A DNA stretch of 64,000 nt from Scybalomonas sp905214925 (lineage in GTDB: Bacteria > Bacillota > Clostridia > Lachnospirales > Lachnospiraceae). The stretch lies in assembly GCA_905214925.1 (NCBI GenBank), contig CAJMOB010000006.1, positions 62,001 to 126,000 of the forward strand, read 5' to 3'. Both the position numbers and the translations under genes were made by a program. Of the stretch, positions 61,509 through 64,000 are shown in pieces. A model generated the notes under the pieces. That model ran no database searches and was not told the origin of the DNA. It saw only the letters and a program-made list of their open reading frames with translations. The stretch's first letter is position 1. Each line of letters opens with the position of its first letter.

Positions 61509-61892
61509 ATGAAAATTCAAGAATCTGCTGAAAACTATTTAGAAACCATTTTAATGTTAAGAAAATCAAAAGGAAACGTTCGTTCCATTGACATCGTCAA
61601 CGAGTTAGGCTTTTCCAAACCAAGTGTCAGCGTTGCCATGAAGCATTTAAGAGAAGATGGCTATGTAACAGTCAATGATTGCGGTTCTATTGACTTAACG
61701 GATAAAGGATTAGAAATTGCAAGAAGAATTTATGAACGTCATACACTGCTCTCAAATTGGCTAATGGAATTAGGCGTATCAAGAGAGACAGCCTTAGAGG
61801 ACGCTTGTCGAATGGAACACGTTATTAGTACAGAAAGTTTTGAAGCATTAAAAAAACACGTTTTTCGTGTAAATAACTCGGATTCTAAATAA
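61509..61892 (+). CDS. DtxR/MntR-family metal-dependent repressor
   Basis: A 127-residue regulator. Winged helix-turn-helix at 1-70 (NVRSIDIVNELGFSKPSVSVAMKHL), then the dimer/metal domain with RHTLLSNWLMELGVSRETALEDACRMEHVIS carrying the His/Cys/Glu/His ligands. The SH3 domain is absent, as in MntR-type members. It is divergent from feoA-feoA-feoB and is the likely reader of the nearby GTTAG-N6-CTAAC boxes, so it is probably iron-responsive. Fe versus Mn cannot be settled from sequence. AAAGGG lies before the ATG. Confidence 0.92.
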   Translation: MKIQESAENYLETILMLRKSKGNVRSIDIVNELGFSKPSVSVAMKHLREDGYVTVNDCGSIDLTDKGLEIARRIYERHTLLSNWLMELGVSRETALEDACRMEHVISTESFEALKKHVFRVNNSDSK

Positions 61893-61907
61893 ATTATGAG
61901 TATAAAA

Positions 61908-61936
61908 AATGGTACAATCTTTGTGATTGTACCATT
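61908..61936. terminator. Bidirectional terminator
   Basis: Perfect stem AATGGTACAATC / GATTGTACCATT with a 5-nt loop, between the convergent metal regulator and CofE-like genes; T-run on the plus strand and A-run on the other side. Confidence 0.88.
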
Positions 61937-61951
61937 TTTTTATGCTTTTTT

Positions 61952-63154
61952 TTATTTTGTATAGTTATCGAAATATCCTTGGATATAGATGATAGGTGTT
62001 CCTTTATCTCCACTTCCACTTGTTAAGTCAGCTAAAGAACCAATCAAATCTGTAAGACGTCTAGGAGTTGTTCCCTGTGTTACCATCTGTCCCACAAGAC
62101 TTGTTGCATTTTCATCTTTTTCTTTAATATATCCTTTAATCGCTTCTTTTAATTCTTCGCCTTCTAATCCTGCAAAATCATTGTCGGCTAAATATTTTAA
62201 TTTTACTTCGTTTGGTGTTCCGTCTAATCCTTTTGTGTAAGCTGGAGATACCACTGGATCAGCAAGCTCCCAGATCTTACCAACTGGATCTTTAAATGCA
62301 CCATCACCGTAAACCATGACTTCTACCTGTTTTCCAGTTTTTTCAATCATTTCTTTTTGAACGGCTTCTACAAAAGCTTCACAGTTAATTGGGAATAATT
62401 TTACTGTTTCTTCTGTTGCTTTATTTGATCCTAATAAACCATATTTATCATTATATCCGCTTCCATCAACACTTGCAGTTAAAATCTCATCAATTCCATA
62501 TACTTTTTCTGCACCATTGTCTTTTAAAATGCGTTTTGTACGAACTCTTGTATGGATATCACATGTAAGAACGCTTTTTGTATAATTTAAAATTGCCTTT
62601 GGATTATTTGCAAAAATAATCTCTACTTCTGCTCCTGCTTCTTGGATTAAGGTTTTGTAATAATCTACATAATCAACACCTGTGAAAACGTGTTTTTCAT
62701 ATCCAAAAAGCTCTCTATATCTTTCTTCTGTTAATACATCACTCCAAGGATTCACGCCTTTTTCATCCATAATGTCTAAATCAATTAAATGATTTCCAAC
62801 TTCATCGGAAGGATAGCTTAACATAAGAACTACTTTCTTACATCCTCTAGCAATTCCTTTTAAACAAATTGAAAAACGGTTACGGCTTAAAATTGGGAAA
62901 ATAATACCAACAGTATCATCTCCAAATTTACTTTCCACATCTTTTGCGATCTGGTCGACATGTGCATAGTTTCCTTGTGCTCTTGCTACAATTGCTTCTG
63001 TAATAGCAACAACATCTCTATCGCGAACTTCGAAATTTTCTGATTTTGCTGCATTTAATACAGAATCTACTACGATCTGTACAAGATTATCTCCTTCACG
63101 AATAATTGGTGCACGCACACCTCTTGATACAGTTCCAACCATTCTATCCATCAT
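61952..63154 (-). CDS. CofE-like protein (F420-0:L-glutamate ligase family)
   Basis: A 400-residue protein of PF01996, the family of coenzyme F420-0:gamma-L-glutamate ligase. Conserved segments are VRAPIIREGDNLVQIVVDSVL, RDRDVVAITEAIVARAQGNY, and YGDGAFKDPVGKIWELADPVVSPAY. Gut Lachnospiraceae are not known to make F420, and no other cof gene is here, so the actual amide-ligase substrate is probably different. ATGs at 63154 and 63151 both follow GGAGG. It is convergent with the metal regulator. Confidence 0.8.
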   Translation of the reverse strand: MMDRMVGTVSRGVRAPIIREGDNLVQIVVDSVLNAAKSENFEVRDRDVVAITEAIVARAQGNYAHVDQIAKDVESKFGDDTVGIIFPILSRNRFSICLKGIARGCKKVVLMLSYPSDEVGNHLIDLDIMDEKGVNPWSDVLTEERYRELFGYEKHVFTGVDYVDYYKTLIQEAGAEVEIIFANNPKAILNYTKSVLTCDIHTRVRTKRILKDNGAEKVYGIDEILTASVDGSGYNDKYGLLGSNKATEETVKLFPINCEAFVEAVQKEMIEKTGKQVEVMVYGDGAFKDPVGKIWELADPVVSPAYTKGLDGTPNEVKLKYLADNDFAGLEGEELKEAIKGYIKEKDENATSLVGQMVTQGTTPRRLTDLIGSLADLTSGSGDKGTPIIYIQGYFDNYTK

Positions 63155-63330
63155 TAATTCCTCCAATTTCAACAATAATATGCATATATTGTTTGGCCTT
63201 ATGCTTTTCTTTTGCACGAACAAGGTCTATATGCATTACTATTATAATGGCATACGAATGAAAAAGCAACTAAAAGAAAAAGTCTTTACACTTTTCTTAT
63301 AGCCGCTTTTCCATTGACCCTTTTATTTGA

Positions 63331-64000
63331 TTATGCTAAATCTTCTCCATTTGTAGCGATTACTTTTTGATACCAATCAAAAGAACGCTTTTTGTAGCGA
63401 TTTAACGTACCACTTCCATCATTATTTTTATCCACATAGATAAAACCATATCGCTTCTTCATTTCTCCCGTTGTAAAGGAAATTAAATCGATGCATCCCC
63501 AAGGGGTATATCCCATAAGCTCTACACCATCAAGCTCTACTGCTTTCTTAAGCTCTGTAATATGATCTCTTAAATATTCGATTCTTTGATAGTCATCACA
63601 ACTTCCATCTTCTTTTAAAATATCCACTGCACCAAATCCATTTTCTACAATAAATAAAGGAAGTTCATAACGTTCATATAACGTAACTAAAGAATAACGA
63701 AGACCTACAGGATCAATTTGCCATCCCCAGTCACTTGCTTCCACATATGGGTTTGGTACAGAATATGGAGAACTTCCATCCATACTCTTCGTCGTATCTT
63801 TTTTAATATCTCCTTTTACCGCATTAGACATATAATAGCTAAATCCAATATAATCTACGGTTCCTTCTGCTAAGATTTTTGCATCATCTTCTTCCATTTT
63901 GATATGGAGCCCTTTTCTCTCCCATTCCTTTAATGTATAAGCTGGATAATGTCCACGCACATGAACATCAAGGAAATGATAGCGTTCATGCATACATTCT
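63331..64000 (-). CDS. GH1 6-phospho-beta-glucosidase, C-terminal part
   Basis: About 223 codons of the 3' end of a glycoside hydrolase family 1 gene whose start lies beyond the right edge. The nucleophile Glu is in LPLFIVENGFGAVD, and the C-terminus has YTPWGCIDLISFTTGEMKKRYGFIYVDKN with KKRSFDWYQKVI, typical of 6-phospho-beta-glucosidases that cleave PTS-imported beta-glucosides. The reading frame is open through the window edge (…ERYHFLDVHVRGHYP). No PTS gene is visible. Confidence 0.92.
   Translation of the reverse strand, partial: ECMHERYHFLDVHVRGHYPAYTLKEWERKGLHIKMEEDDAKILAEGTVDYIGFSYYMSNAVKGDIKKDTTKSMDGSSPYSVPNPYVEASDWGWQIDPVGLRYSLVTLYERYELPLFIVENGFGAVDILKEDGSCDDYQRIEYLRDHITELKKAVELDGVELMGYTPWGCIDLISFTTGEMKKRYGFIYVDKNNDGSGTLNRYKKRSFDWYQKVIATNGEDLA

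Noticed and set aside
1..64000. CRISPR arrays, tRNA/rRNA genes, prophage or IS elements
   Set aside because: No regularly spaced repeats, cloverleaf-type sequences, integrase or transposase reading frames were seen by reading both strands; a dedicated scan could not be run.

Overview
The window is AT-rich DNA from a Firmicute, most likely a Lachnospiraceae (Clostridium cluster XIVa) gut anaerobe. This rests on the SCIFF ranthipeptide pair scfA/scfB, PyrBI-type aspartate transcarbamoylase, a potC-potD fusion, the serC/serA/DUF1015 neighbourhood, FeoB with a Cys-rich companion, strong AGGAGG ribosome binding sites and a T-box leader. The genus cannot be fixed; an Anaerostipes-like organism is only a guess. 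No rRNA, tRNA, CRISPR array, IS element or phage gene was seen. The region reads as ordinary chromosome, densely packed and with intrinsic terminators after most units.
Layout. 1-24 kb is almost all minus strand: an SNF-family transporter (edge), pyrBI, a four-gene surface-polysaccharide O-acylation cluster, a CmpB-like gene with apt and csoR, a Cof hydrolase, recJ, the SCIFF system, a metallophosphoesterase, a plus-strand Nudix/PHP pair, aroD, a secreted Ig-like protein, a T-box controlled three-gene ABC importer (probably tryptophan), tgt-yajC and aroC. 24-30 kb holds an S1-domain protein, an HD-GYP response regulator and a GldA/GldFG-type ABC system. 30-37.7 kb is plus strand: a polyamine regulator with potA-potB-potCD, threonine aldolase, a PAP2 phosphatase, a small unknown protein and a second Cof hydrolase.
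37.7-57 kb returns to the minus strand: yhdT-panF behind a candidate structured leader, a drug/metabolite transporter, a FliB homologue, mscS, glgB, DUF1015, a diguanylate cyclase-like protein, asd, serA, serC, and the branched-chain amino acid genes ilvB, ilvD and leuB, with a divergent LysR regulator. 57-64 kb holds a DUF378 protein, the ferrous iron module (Cys-rich protein, feoB, feoA, feoA), a divergent DtxR/MntR-type regulator, a CofE-like protein and the 3' part of a GH1 6-phospho-beta-glucosidase.
How it fits together. Several units carry readable control signals. These are a Trp T-box before trpXYZ, repeated GTTAG-N6-CTAAC boxes around feo including one inside the core promoter, paired inverted repeats between leuB and lysR, and palindromes overlapping the pot promoter region. 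A strong promoter drives scfA, and a hairpin without a T-run separates it from scfB. The most interesting uncharacterised items are the scfA/scfB hairpin, the yhdT-panF leader RNA, a 30-nt dispersed repeat beside terminators, the 69-bp stem-loop after ilvB, and the O-acylation cluster.
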